A stretch of DNA of 64,000 nt, taken from Helianthus annuus. Its lineage: Eukaryota > Streptophyta > Magnoliopsida > Asterales > Asteraceae. The number at the start of each line of letters is the position of its first letter. Position 1 is the first letter of the stretch. The notes under the pieces are model-generated. The model worked only from the letters and a program-made list of their open reading frames with translations. It ran no database searches and was not told where the DNA came from. The stretch lies in the NCBI RefSeq assembly GCF_002127325.2, contig NC_035445.2, positions 83,964,239 through 84,028,238 of the forward strand, written 5' to 3'. A program made the translations under genes and the position numbers. Positions 48,502 to 60,905 of the stretch are shown piece after piece.

Positions 48502-51500
48502 TGTCACACCCCGGTTTCCACGTGTTTCACCGGTGGGCCCGGTGGGGGATTACCGTGACGTAATTGGCAACAATATAGTCAAACCACACAATATTTAAAT
48601 GCACAGCGGAAGCATAAAGATAGATTATATTTCAACCATCGATTGTAATATCCAAGTATCATGAATAGTCGAAATAAATCCACAGGGGATCAAAATAAAA
48701 ATATAAATATTGTTCAACAGATATGGCATCCCAAGCTTGCGAGACTCTAACGGTGTTTAAGGAGTGGCCAGCCTATTTCGTACAGAATCTGCATTTAATC
48801 TTTTGGGGAAAATACGTCAGTTTACACTGGTAAATACATTCAACCGACACTTTTGTAAAATGTTTAATAAAATTGATTTGAATGCACAAGGCACAAACTC
48901 TTTTATAACTTGGGATAATTTATCAATTAAATCTTGTAAAAGAATTACATATTCACTATGCATTCGGTCGTCCGGGTCGTGCCGGGTTTAAGGTTAATAG
49001 ACACGCCACAAAGCAGAAAGCCGTGGCGGGAAAACCAACGGTTATACCTTTATAATTATAGACACCTTGTCGGGTGTACGCCTACACCCGCGTGTCGAGG
49101 TCGTGGCCATTTCGTAAAATGATGCCAAGGATATCCGGGACATGGTCATTAAGCTACCAAAGGCGTAAAGCCAACAAAACCAATTTTTAAATGGGTCACA
49201 TTGATAATACCCAGCTACTAATGAGTTGGGGTCAATTGCCCGACCAAGCGGTATTTTAAATACCGTAACCCAAGCCCGTATAACAGAAAATAAGTTAAAA
49301 GTATTTACCTGAGCAAGTAATAACCTCAATCAAATAAATGCAAGTTTCTTTTACTGGTCTCCTACTCTGGAACGAAGGTTTAAACAACCTATTAGAATCC
49401 TAACGGGTCTTTAATCTAGCCTTAGCTTAGACCGGTTAGTTTCAAAGGATAATTTCGGTTTAATCGTGTAAAAGGCGAAAACCGGGAATGGAATGTGGTT
49501 TGGACCCAACAAGTTTGAAGACTTGTTTTATATGGGTATAATAACCACACTCTGGATTTTGAGGTATAAACGATAAATTTTGACCCGTTTCGGCTAGTTT
49601 ATGTAAACTAGTTACATAAACCGAACCGTACGCGCAAAAGGCGTAACGGGTAACCGTAAGAGTCCTACACAGGTTTCCTAAGTTATTATGCTCTAAAGAG
49701 GTTGTGGTATCAGTAGGATACCTTCCATAATGCCCGTAATGAGTTTAAATCCAATAAATGCCCCGTAGGGGTATTCTGGTCAATTTAAAGATTATAAAAG
49801 AGGTTTCTGAGTTCTACAGGAAATCTGAGTTTTCCGAATAGTTTATAAAGTCAAAAATACTGTATTTATTATTTAATATCAGTAGCAACTGGAATCGGGT
49901 CAAAATACCTTGTAGTACTCAAGTTATGTCCAAAAAGGGTACATTCGGTATTTACCGAACCGATGCCATAACTGCAGGTTATGAGCAGGTTAAAAATGAT
50001 TAAAATTCTTAAAATATTATTTTACATAAGTGTGTAGAAGGTTTGGTGTCGAAATTTGGGTTTAGATAGGCTTTATGCTAAATGCGCCGTTTAATTACTA
50101 AAGTTTCCGTAATTGCGCTATTTAGCATAACTCCTATTCTAGACCTCAGATTGACGTGAAATTTTAGGGACATGCTTAGAATTCAGTAACTAAGGTTATT
50201 GTCCCTTCACATGTCCAAAATTCTCGTTTTAAAGTTAAAAGGGCGTTATGGTCAACTTTTAGGCGTTTAACGGAAATGTGCTAAAGACTCGGACAAACAA
50301 TGAACCGGTCACAGAGGGTTATACCATCATGTAACCTGGTCCTAAGAGAGTCCTAAGGCATATCTAAATCATACCATAACGGGTCAGAACTGAAGTCAAA
50401 GCAAAAGTCAAAGTTTTGCGACTTTCGGTTCCGAACCGGGTCAAAACAGTAAATGGTCGGATCAAACAAGCTTAGACTAGTTAATATACTTATTATCATG
50501 TTATATGAGTGTTAAAACAGGTTACACGCCATCTACATTACTGATTATGCATAAAATCGCAAAATAGCATTCTGTTGACTTTTTCTAAGCAAGTTTGACT
50601 CGACATTCGGACTAGTTAGATTGGGAATCAGAGGGTGCCCTTTTAGGGGTTTAATGCCCACATGATTACCAACATGTAACTACCTTTGATTCGGCAAATC
50701 ACTGGACCATTTGTGATTTATCGTAAAGTCAATCGTTAATTACGACGGATTGACTTTTGGGCTAAAACTAAGCAAAACTTAACCAAGAAAGGGTGGAGCA
50801 TACTTACAAGAGTCCTATGCACGACCAGGGATGAGCAAAGAAGGAACTTGAGCTCCAGAAATGATCAGAAGAGTTGATTGAAGGTGTGAAGAACTTGTGG
50901 TTACAAGGTGGCCTTTTATAGTGTTCATTAGCCTTTAGACCCTTGACAACAAGTGCTATAAGTGCTCTTGGATCATCAACATGTGTCCCTGAGTGCTAGG
51001 GGACATTTAGGGGGCGCCCATGTTCTCATAATGGCATTCTAAGTCGGCAGCAAACAGTGAACCTGTCCGCATTTTCTGTATCTGGAGGGCTGACGCGGCC
51101 TGCGTTAGAGATCACTTAACTCTTACGCGGGTCGGCTGAATCCTTCTGTCAGGCCCATATCTTCTACTGACCATGCGGCCCGCGTAAGATCGCTTGGTTC
51201 GCTAACGCGGCCCGCCTGAGACCAATATTTCAAGATTTTCAAATCTTTTGTAATTATTGCCTTGGCCTTTCGGTTTCGAAGGGGTAACTTTGCGTTTTGG
51301 GCCTCGTTTATTTACGAATAAGGGCTTCGGAACTTTTACCCAACTTATTAAACCTTGGTTAATTTATTAATACCCGAAAAGCCTTAACTTTCAAAGTTTG
51401 ACGCTTTTAACCCTTATTAACGAATTCAATCATAACTTTCTCGTTTTAAATCGGAACTTCGCGAAACTTATATCGCGCATTCTAGTGAGTATAATTTACC

Positions 51501-51819
51501 ATTACAAAGCCTCGGGTATGCCCAAAGGTCACTCATAGGTATAACTTAAACATGTTGACACATTTGGCCCTTGTAGTTTGCAATTCCTCACTTTCTTCCA
51601 CAATTCGTTCCGTACGATCCATGATTCATTCGTTTGAAGGTACGAGCATCATTTAGGGTTATTGTACAGTATATTTATCCCTCGTTGACATTTTTAACCC
51701 TCGAATTTACATACTTTCAATGTTTGTCAACTTTGGTCCTTTATTTAGTATTTAATGCCACGTGTAAACTTATGACATGTGCCAATACATCATTGGACGC
51801 AAAATTTCGAGGTGTTACA
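48502..51819 (-). mobile_element. Solo LTR G1 (minus orientation)
   Basis: 3318 bp; plus-strand ends TGTCACACCCC...GAGGTGTTACA, flanked by ACAAG (48497-48501, 51820-51824). Same family as G2. A TATA box (50913-50920, minus) follows GC-rich palindromes at 51092-51218. It interrupts integrase at the CLTC zinc-finger codons. Small frames inside are not genes. Confidence 0.9.
51092..51218. repeat. GC-rich palindromes in solo LTR G1
   Basis: Four copies: GACGCGGCCTGCGTTAG, TTACGCGGGTCGGCTGA, TGCGGCCCGCGTAAG and TAACGCGGCCCGCCTGA, 170-300 bp upstream of the minus-strand TATA box. Confidence 0.75.
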
Positions 51820-52686
51820 ACAAGTTAAACATTTAGAAACATAAATTGCTATATCCTTCTTCATTCCTATCCACCAGAATTTTTTCCTTAAATCCTGGTA
51901 CATCTTATCATTTCCTGGATGCATCGTATATTTAGACTTATGGGCTTCTTCTAATATATGATGACGTAGGTTTCCTAATTTAGGTATCCACATTCTCTTT
52001 TTATGGAATCTCCAAATTCCATCTGTTCCTTGTTCTAATTCCTTAATCATTCCTTTTAATTTTTCAGTATCTTCCTTGATTATTGATTCTTGTGCTTTTC
52101 TAATTTGATCATTTAAATCTACTTGTATATTTAATTTAAGAGAACGTACCCTTTTTGGCTTTTCGTGATACTTTCGGCTTAAAGCATCAGCCACTACATT
52201 GGCTTTCCCTGCATGATACTGGATATTACAATCATAATCACTAAGTATCTCCATCCAGTGTCTTTGTCTCATATTCAGTTCTTTTTGCCTGAAAACATAC
52301 CTTAAACTCTTATGATATGTGAATATGGTAAACTTACTACCATAAAGGTAATGTCTCCAAATCTTAAGGGCAAAAATTATGGCTCCTAATTCCAAATCAT
52401 GGGTTGAATAATTTTCTTCATAAGTCAGGCGTAAGCTATAACCTTTTGACGTTGCATTAACACACATCCATAACCTAACTTAGAAGCGTCACAATAGACT
52501 ACAAAGTCTTCAGTTCCTTCTAGTAATGCTAGTATGGGTGCGTTGGTTAATCTTTGCTTAAGAGTTCTAAAGGCTTCTTCTTGTTTTGGTCCCCATTCAA
52601 ACTTAATGGATTTACAGGTTAGCTTGGTTAAGGGAATGGCTATTCTAGAAAAATCTCGAATAAATCTTCTATAAGAACCAGCCAAT
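51820..52686 (-). pseudogene. Element E RT end, RNase H and integrase zinc finger
   Basis: This 0.86-kb piece lies between the two solo LTRs. It encodes the RT thumb (SYRRFIRDFS), the RNase H region ([21 protein letters not shown]) and the integrase HHCC finger up to CLTC. A deletion of about 13-14 bases near 52430 shifts the frame where SRQL-type residues are expected. The RNase H motif reads FTYHKSL where the family has TDHKSL, so a catalytic Asp is replaced by Tyr. The deletion and the Tyr would both abolish RNase H. Confidence 0.85.
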
Positions 52687-55600
52687 TGTAACACCTCGAA
52701 TTTTTTTGCGTCCAATAATGTGTTAACACGTGTCATTTGTTTACACGTGGCATTAATATTGAATAAAGGATTAATTTTGACAAACCTTGAAAGTATATAA
52801 ATTCGAGGGTTATAAATGTCAACAAGGGTAAATATACTGTACAGTAACCCTAAATAATGCTTGTACCTTCAAACGAATAGAACATAGATCGTACGGAAGC
52901 GAAACGCGGAAGAAAGTGAGAGATTACGAGCTACAGGGGTTAACGGTGTCAACATGTTTAATTATACCTCTGAGTGACCCTTTAACGTTCCCAAGGCTTC
53001 GTAACAGTGTTATACGCTCACTAGAATATACTGTATAAATTCCGCGAAGTTCCGTCTTAAAACGAGAGAGTTATACTCAAATTCGTATGAGAAGGGTTAA
53101 AAGCGTCAACAGTGAAAGTTAAGGCTTTCCAAATAATTAATAAACTAACCGGGGACTTAATAATGCGGGTAAATAACACGAGGCCCCTATCGGTAAATAA
53201 TCGAGGGCCAAACCGCAAAGTTACCCCTTCAAACCCGAAAGGTCAGGTAAATCATTACGAAAGATTTCGTTATTAATTACCAGGATTTCGTAATCATTTC
53301 AAAAGATTTAAAATTTCTGGAAACCAGGCCTCTCGCGACCCGCGTGATGGTTATGGTTAAGTTGAGGCGGGCCGCGAGCCTCCTGTTTTACGCGCCTGTT
53401 ATTTGAATTCCAGGCGACCCGCATTAAACATACATGGGACTCCCATGCGGGCCGCGTAAAACGCCCAGATGCAGAATACTTGTAACTACATGCCTTTTGG
53501 AGCCTTTGAACGACCAACAACCAATTAATAAAGCATGGGCGCCCCCTACTCGACCCATAATCCTCCAAGACACCTGCCATTCATCCAAGGGCACTTGTAG
53601 ACCCTTGTGTGATGATCTTGGACCATGACATTGGCTATAAATAGCAAGGTTATGTCCATAAGTTCATCACAACTCAAAACACTCCTATCTGATCATTTCA
53701 AGAGCATCCAAGTCTTCTTCTTTGCTCTACAGACAAGTCTCAAGCTTCTGTAAGTGATCTAACCCTTAGTGGTTTCACATTTCCTTAGTAAATAGCTAAA
53801 AACCAAACCGTCGTAACTACGGTTTGACTTTACAATAAATCAGTGATGGTTCAGTCTTACGACGAATCAAAAATGGTTTTGAGTTGGTATTTATGTGGGT
53901 AATAAACCTCTAAAAGGGTTCCCCCTGATCACCACTCTAACTATGTCAAATATCGAGTCAAACGCGCACTTAAAAAGTCAACAGAAAGCTATTTTAGCGA
54001 TTTATGCATAATCTGTAATGTATACGTTATGAAACCTGTTTTGATGTTCATAAAACATGATATTAAGCATATAAACTTGTTTGCGCTCGTTTGAATCGAC
54101 CATTTGCTATATTGACCCGGTTCGGAGCCGAATGTCGCAAAAGTTTGACTTTTGCATTGACTTCAGTTCTGACCCGTTTTAGTGAGGTATAGATATACCT
54201 TAGGACTCTCTTAGGACCAGGTTACATGATGGTATAAACCTCTGTGATCGGTTCATGAGTTATCCGAGTCTTTTGCGCATTTCCGTTAATCGCCTAAAAG
54301 TTGACCGTAACGCCATTTTGAAAATAAAACGAGTATTTCGGACACGTGAACGGACCAGAACCTTGCTTATTAAATTATAAGCATGTCCTTAAAGTTTCAC
54401 GTCAATCCGAGGTCTAGAATGAGAGTTATGCTAAAAAGCGCAACTAAAGTAAACTTTAGTAATTAACGACGCAATTAGCATAACGACCATCTAAACCAAG
54501 ATTTCGTTACCAAAACTTTTACCCACTGTATTAAAATAATATTTTGGGAATTTTAAAGATTTTTAATAAACTTTACCTTGCTCATAACCTGCGGTTATGG
54601 CTACGGTTCGGTAAATACCGAATATGCCCTTTTCGGCCAAAACATGAGTTCTACAAGGTCTTTTGACCCGATTCCAGTTGCTACTGGTTCCAAATAATAA
54701 ATAAAGTATTTTAAGCTTTATAAGCTGTTCGGGAAACTCAAATTTCCTGTAGAACTCGAAAAGCTCTTTTAAAAGTCTTTAAAATGACCAAAAAGCCCCT
54801 ACGGGGCATAATATTAACTTAAACTCGTTACGGGCATCACGGAAGGTATCCTACTGATACCACAACCTCTTTAAGGCATATTGACTTAGGAAATAAGCGT
54901 AAGACTCTCATGGTTAACCGTTTCGCCTATTGCGCGCACGGTTCGGCTTATGAAACTAGATTTCATAATTTAGCCGATACGGGTCAAATTATATTATTTG
55001 AACCCCAAAATCCAGAGTGTGAACCATAAACCCATATAAAACAAGTCTCTGAACTTGTTGGGTCAGAATCGCACTCCATTCTCGGTTTTCGCCTTTTCGC
55101 GCGATTAAACCATATCTATATATATCGGAACCAACCGGTCTAGGCTACGGCCATTATAACGACTCGTTAGGATTCTAAGAGGTTAATTAAAACCTTCGTT
55201 CCAGATTAGGAGCCCCAGTAAAAGCTATCGGTGATTTAATCCAAATTAAGGAAATATACTTGCAAAGGTAAATACTTTAACTTATTTCCCCTATATGGGC
55301 TTGGGTTACGGTATATTAATACCGCTTGATTGAGCATTATATTCTTCCACCGCTTAGGTGGTTAATTAAATAATATGATCGGCTCATTTAAACAGTTTTG
55401 TTTCTTAAAAGCCTTTGGGGGGTTTAATGACCGTTGTCCCGGATATCCTTGGCATCATTTTACGAAATGGCCACGACCATCGACATCTCGGTGTAGGCGT
55501 ACACCCGGTATATATTGTCGACATTAAATTAAAAGACGTAGCCGTTGGTTTTTATACTACGGTTTTACGCAATGTGGTGTGTCTATAAATCTTTAACCCG

Positions 55601-56082
55601 GCACGACCCGAGCTACTGAACGCATAAAAGAACATGTAAAACATTCACAAGATTTTATTATAATTTTCCCAAGTTATAAAAGAGTTTGTGCCTCGTGCAT
55701 TCAAATCAATTTTAATAAACATTTTCAAATGTGTCAGTTGAATGTATTTACCAGTGTAAACTGACGTATTTTCCCCAAAAAGATTAAGTGCAGGTACTAT
55801 ACGAAATGGGCTGGTATAGGCGTCCTAAGCATCGTACATAGTCTCGCAAACTCGATGCTGCATCTGAATGAACAATATTTATTACTTTTTGATCCGCTGT
55901 GGATATATTCAACTTCTGTAATACATTTGATATTACAACCAGAGGTTGAAGTTTATATATTTATCTTTAAGCTTCCGCTGTGCATTATATAATTGTGTGG
56001 TTTGACTATATTGTTGCCAACATCGTCACGGTAATCCCCCACTGGGCCCACCGGTGAGACACGTGGAAATCGGGGTGTGACA
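52687..56082 (+). mobile_element. Solo LTR G2 (plus orientation)
   Basis: 3396 bp; termini TGTAACACCTCG...GGGGTGTGACA, flanked by CCAAT (52682-52686, 56083-56087). Same family as G1 and inverted relative to it. TATA box at 53636-53643. GC-rich palindromes at 53332-53459. Confidence 0.9.
53332..53459. repeat. GC-rich palindromes in solo LTR G2
   Basis: TCGCGACCCGCGTG, GGCGGGCCGCGAG, GGCGACCCGCATT and TGCGGGCCGCGTAAA, about 180-300 bp before the TATA box. Confidence 0.75.
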
Positions 56083-57187
56083 CCAATCCTAAGAAACTTC
56101 TAACTTCGGTTGGTGATTCAGGGGTTTTCCATTTGGTAATCGCCTCGATTTTTGTTGGATCCACATGAATTCCATCATGGTTAACTAAGTGTCCAAGAAA
56201 CTATACTTGTTCTAACCAAAACTCGCACTTTGAAAACTTAGCATAAAGCTTTTCCTTTCTTAATAGACTTAAAAGTGCGTGCAAATGCTTTGCATGTTCC
56301 TCTTTACTCTTAGAGTAAATGAGAATATCATCAATAAAAACTATTATGAATTTATCCAAATATGGCTTACATATTCAGTTCATCATGTCCATAAATGCGG
56401 CTGGGGCATTGGTTAGACCAAATGGCATGACAGTAAATTCATAATGGCCATACCTTGTTCTGAATGCGGTTTTAGGAATGTCCTCTTGCTGTACCTTTAA
56501 TTGATGATATCCTGATCTTAAATCGATTTTAGAGAAAAATCGAGCTCCTTGAAGTTGATCGAACAGATCATCGATCCTTGGTAATGGGTACCGATTCTTA
56601 ATCGTGACCTTGTTCAATTCACGGTAGTCAATGCACATACGCATTGATCCGTCCTTCTTTTTAACGAATAAAATCGGTCCTCCCCACGGCAATGAGCTTG
56701 GATGTATGAACCCTTTCTCCAATAATTCGTCTAATTGTTTCTTCAGTTCCTGCATTTCAGCTGGTGCCAAGCGGTAAGGTGCTTTGGCAATTGGTGCCGT
56801 TCCTGGTAGCAGATGGATTCTGAATTCAACTTCTCTGTCTAGTGGTAGCCCTGGCAATTCTTCTGGAAATATATCTGAAAACTGAGATACTACTGGAATG
56901 TCTTTTAGTTCTTTTCCTTTAGTGTTAGTGATTATGGAAATCAAATACACTATAGATCCTTTTCTTATATAACTTGCAGTTTTCATCACAGAGATGAATT
57001 TTGTGGATCTAGATGGCTTATCTCCTTTAATTATGATCTTTCCACCTCTTGGTGAAATTACTTGAATTGACTTTTGATCACATAAAATACAGGCTTTATT
57101 GGCTATTAACCAATCCATTCCTAATACAATGTCAAATCCTTCCAGATTCATTGGGTAAATGTTTGCAATAAATTTTTCTTTTAAAAT
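56083..57187 (-). pseudogene. Element E reverse transcriptase (with end of protease)
   Basis: Begins with the post-protease segment ([11 protein letters not shown]). RT motifs: [40 protein letters not shown] and, further on, the catalytic [13 protein letters not shown] at 56375-56377 and TAG at 56201-56203 interrupt it; the second replaces an expected Gln (CAG to TAG). Solo LTR G2 separates it from the RT thumb. Confidence 0.88.
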
Positions 57188-58557
57188 TTATATTCTTGCT
57201 CCCTGTAAGATTTCAGAAATCCTAACGGTTTCTCCATTTGCTGTCTCTACTAGACATTCTTGTAGGAGTTTAGTTAATGATTGATTTAGAAGTTTCCAAA
57301 ATGAAGTATTGATAAAACTTTGGTTTGCACCAGAGTCAAATAATACTTTAGCAAAAACATCATTAACTAAAAACGTACCGGCTATTACGTCCGGAATCAT
57401 CTTGGCTTCATCTGCAGTCAGAACAAATGCTCTAGCATTTTTAGAGTTCTTATTGTTTGCAGTTGGAGCCAATTTCGGACAATTTGGCTTGATGTGACCT
57501 TTTTCTCCACAGTTGAAGCACAGTCCATTAGTAGGTTTCCTTCTGCAGTCTTCTTCCTTGTGCCCTGGTACTTTGTAGAAATTGCAGTAAGTGGAGCATC
57601 TTCCTGAATGCTTCTTTTTGCAAGCTTTGCAGTATGGTGCAGAGGTAGAACCTACGTTCCTACGGTTGGAATTTCCAGAACGGAATTCTTGAGTAAGCCT
57701 TTGGGTTAGGTTTCTCCTCTGGCCTTCTTCTCTAGTACAGATTAATTCATCTGTCAAGCTATTTGCTAGTTCCACAACTTCCTCTATGGTTTGGGGTCTA
57801 GCTGCCTTGACTACATGTCTAATCTCTCCAATTAATCCCCAGATGTAACGGGAGATTAATACCAGTTCATGTGATGCAAGGGTTGGTACTATTCTAGCAT
57901 ATTCAAAGAATGAGGTAGTATAACCATTACTATCTACCCCGATCATCCTAAGGTTCAGAAATTTATTTGCTATCTGTTCCTTTTCATTGGGAGGGCAGAA
58001 TTTCCTTTCTACTATATTTTTAAATTCCTCCCATTCCATGTTATATGCCCTATCACTTCCTCTTGCTGGAGGATAGTGTTCCACCATTCTAAAGTTGAGT
58101 TCTTAAACAGATTAGAAGCAAACATTATCTTGTCTTCTTCAGCACATTTGCTTATTTTTAAAACAGCCTCAGTCTTTTCTATCCAGCGTAGAGCTGCAAT
58201 GGGTCCTTCATTGTCCGAGAATTCTATTGGTTTGCAGGATCAGAATTCTTTATAGGAACAACCATAAGGCATGGTTCTTCTTCTTTTGGGAATGGGCACT
58301 TGAAGTACGGGTCCATTGTTCACGCTGTGTTCAGGTTCAGTTGGTCGCTTACTGCTATGTTTACTTTTATTATCAGCTTCTCTAATAGTTTGGATAATAA
58401 ATGGCATTGCATTTATGATTCCTTGTGCCACTATGTGTTGGATGGCACTATTATCCACTTAATTTCCATTGTTATTGTTGTTCGGATTCTCATTATTCAG
58501 ATTTTCGTAATTTTGGTGGTTATCACTCTGGTTTTCCTGGTTCATTTCGTTGTCCAT
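57188..58557 (-). pseudogene. Element E gag and protease start
   Basis: ATG at 58557, Asn-rich N-terminus, then a gag capsid domain (LRWIEKTEAV, EWW). Two cysteine motifs follow, a Cys-rich segment from CKAC and the classic knuckle CFNCGEKGHIKPNC. The protease site LFDSGANQSF is present. Stops occur at 58459, 58240 and 57188, and a one-base loss near 58070 shifts the frame. Gag formed particles and bound RNA. Confidence 0.85.
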
Positions 58558-58833
58558 CTGAATTTTAAACATTTACCACACATTAATATCACAAAATAAT
58601 ATTTAATATAGCCAATCACATAACATGCATTTTGGTCAAAAGCGTCGATCATTGCGACTTTACTCTATTCATATAGTATGCATCTATTACACACCAGTAC
58701 TGAAATTCAATACCGACTGAAATTTAAAGCTACATTACTAGTAATAGGCATCCGTAGTTTTTTTTTTCATACACATACACACATATTTTATTATTATATT
58801 ATATTATTATTATAACCTTCTCCACCATCACTT

Positions 58834-59685
58834 CTACGGATATGGATTCATCCAGAAATCCATATTGCGCTCGTCGTACTTCCAGACGAGTCGCTCTTCC
58901 ACCTGTCTCATCCTTTCACTATTCTCTAAAATTTCCTCACCAAATGTCCTAAGTTCTTGTACGTTTTCTGCACTCATTGGGGGTGCAGGTTCTAGGACTG
59001 AGTTCGGAATCTGGGGTGCGGGTTCCTAGTATGGGGCCTGGTATGGATAAGGATTTTCCAGAATCTCCCTAATGCATACATCATTATCGTAATAGGGATC
59101 TAGAGGATCTAACCCTGGGTAGGCTCCTAGGTTCGGCATGGGCATGTCTTCGTGTGTCGGGTAACGTTTCACATAGTTCCTATTGTCGTCCCACCATGGG
59201 TTATAATTTGGGTCTAAGGGATTTGGTGCGGGTACCCTAGGTATTTCTTCCGGATTGAAATCATGCATTTCTACATGATTTTCAGGATTTTCTATCTCCA
59301 TTGGTTGGTCAGGAATTGGTGGTTGTGGTTGGGGTGCTAACATTTGCTCCGGGTTCGGGTCAGCTGCAGTGGTTGCTAAGATATGGATGTTGGCTATACC
59401 CCTATTAAGCATATCCTGGGCATCAGCATCGGTCTCTCTATTGGCTGCGGCTAGTGCTCTCTGGTCTTGTAACTTTGTCATACGCTTTCTACGCTCATGT
59501 GCTCCCCTACTGAACCATTCCCTCTTTTTCTGAGGAATTGGATCTTCAGATTGAGCCTTAAATATGAATATTCCTTCTTCCGTATCAGCAGAGTACCCCG
59601 AAAGGGCAGGCTGAGAAGAGGCACCTACGCTTCTAGGCGAACCAGACAATTGAAGGTACGCGTCAGATGGTCATTGGTCGCTCAT
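58834..59685 (-). pseudogene. Element E leader ORF upstream of gag
   Basis: 283 codons from ATG 59685 to TAG 58834, interrupted by TGA at codon 5 and TAG at 59026-59028, both explicable as G-to-A or C-to-T changes from Trp and Gln. Ser/Ala-rich start, a basic segment (RGAHERRKRMTKL), a long Pro/Asp/Asn-rich middle and an amphipathic C-terminal helix (VQELRTFGEEILENSERM). No homology recognised. It ends 277 bp before the gag ATG and is in the same frame. A possible acceptor AAATTCAG directly precedes the gag ATG, so splicing is conceivable. Confidence 0.6.
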
Positions 59686-60666
59686 ACTGAAAACTAACAA
59701 ATAATCAAATAACACATAACAATAAAATACAATTATGCACGTATTTCCGTAATTTATTTCCTAACACCTTGAATTTTGGGGTCAGCAGAACACTTATGTG
59801 GCTTAATCAGTGGCTTAGCTTGTGACACCTGTGTTAACGCGACCATCAAACAAAAACCAAGCCGATGAAATATTGTATTTCATACTTGGGATCTTGTATA
59901 AATATGTGTATCTTTTGCACATATCAATTCTTGTTCAATTTCAAACTCTACAACGCTTTCTGGAGAATTATACGCAAACTGATGCGTAAACGTACTCAGT
60001 TTAATGCGAAAAATACTCCGGAACACCATCATATATTTAACATACCTTAAATAACCTTTACATAACTTAGAAATAAGTTTTGAAGGCTTTGGTATGGCAA
60101 AAACAAGTTAATTTGCTTACAGGGACTAAACTTGACAAACTGCGAAAGTATGCCGATTCGTACTAAAACAGACATTCCGGAACATGCCCATAAGTTAAAC
60201 ATACCATAAATATCCTTTACATAGCTTAGAAATAGGCTTTGAGGGGTTTGGTATGCTAAAATAAACTTTTGGGTCATTCAGGGACTAAAAGTGTCAAAAA
60301 GTGCTCAAGTTTGCACTTTCGCGCATAACTTACGTTCTGAATACAACCGGACATCCAAAAATTTATGTAAGCATCCTTATATTATGCCTTAGTGTTTGAC
60401 ATGAGATAAATCCATTCGTCGCGTCATTTGGATTGTCTTTCGCGCTTATGCGCATTCCGTCGTAATTAAGCGAACATCGCGATCGTACGGCCAAACGAAC
60501 CAACCTCCGGAATATTTTTGAGCATGTTTCATGTCCACAATGTTTAGGCATCATTTTAGGGCCTTAAAGTTGGCTTTACGGGCCTTGGAAGTGTTGGAAA
60601 TGGCTTAAATACGCAACAGGGACCTAAAATGTAAATTCTGAAAGTTTGTGCTGATCAGACAAGGCC

Positions 60667-60713
60667 AGGCGGCCCGCCTGAGTTTTGTGTATATCCTGAC
60701 GCGGGCCGCGTCA
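60667..60713. repeat. GC-rich palindrome pair in LTR of H
   Basis: GGCGGCCCGCCTGA and TGACGCGGGCCGCGTCA (the latter nearly palindromic), about 185-230 bp before TATAAATA. Confidence 0.75.
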
Positions 60714-60897
60714 GACATCTAGACCAGATTCAAGATTTTCTGATCCACTTGCAGCGACCTTTCGAACACCCAAAGGGCAACGACACGTGTCAAAACCCTA
60801 TGGTGGGGGCAAAATAAGCCACCACAACATTTCGACAAGTGTACGGATCAGATCGTGGCACGATATTCAAGAACGATCCTAACGGTCTTGCTTTTCC

Positions 60898-60905
60898 TAT
60901 AAATA
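60898..60905 (+). promoter_or_regulatory. TATA box in LTR of H
   Basis: TATAAATA followed by a run of C. Expected promoter of the element transcript. Confidence 0.55.

Larger units (their letters stand above)
44591..59820 (-). mobile_element. Element E: decayed Ty3/gypsy chromovirus-like retrotransposon
   Basis: From the right: leader ORF (58834-59685), gag-protease (57188-58557), RT (56083-57187), RT end, RNase H and integrase start (51820-52686), integrase (47372-48501), polypurine tract and 3' LTR (44591-47345). Two solo LTRs (G1, G2) interrupt pol and one (F) interrupts the LTR. Domain order and the C-terminal integrase tail indicate a chromovirus, probably Tekay-like. The 5' LTR presumably lies beyond element H, which interrupts the leader. 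Frameshifts and stops show it is dead. Confidence 0.85.
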
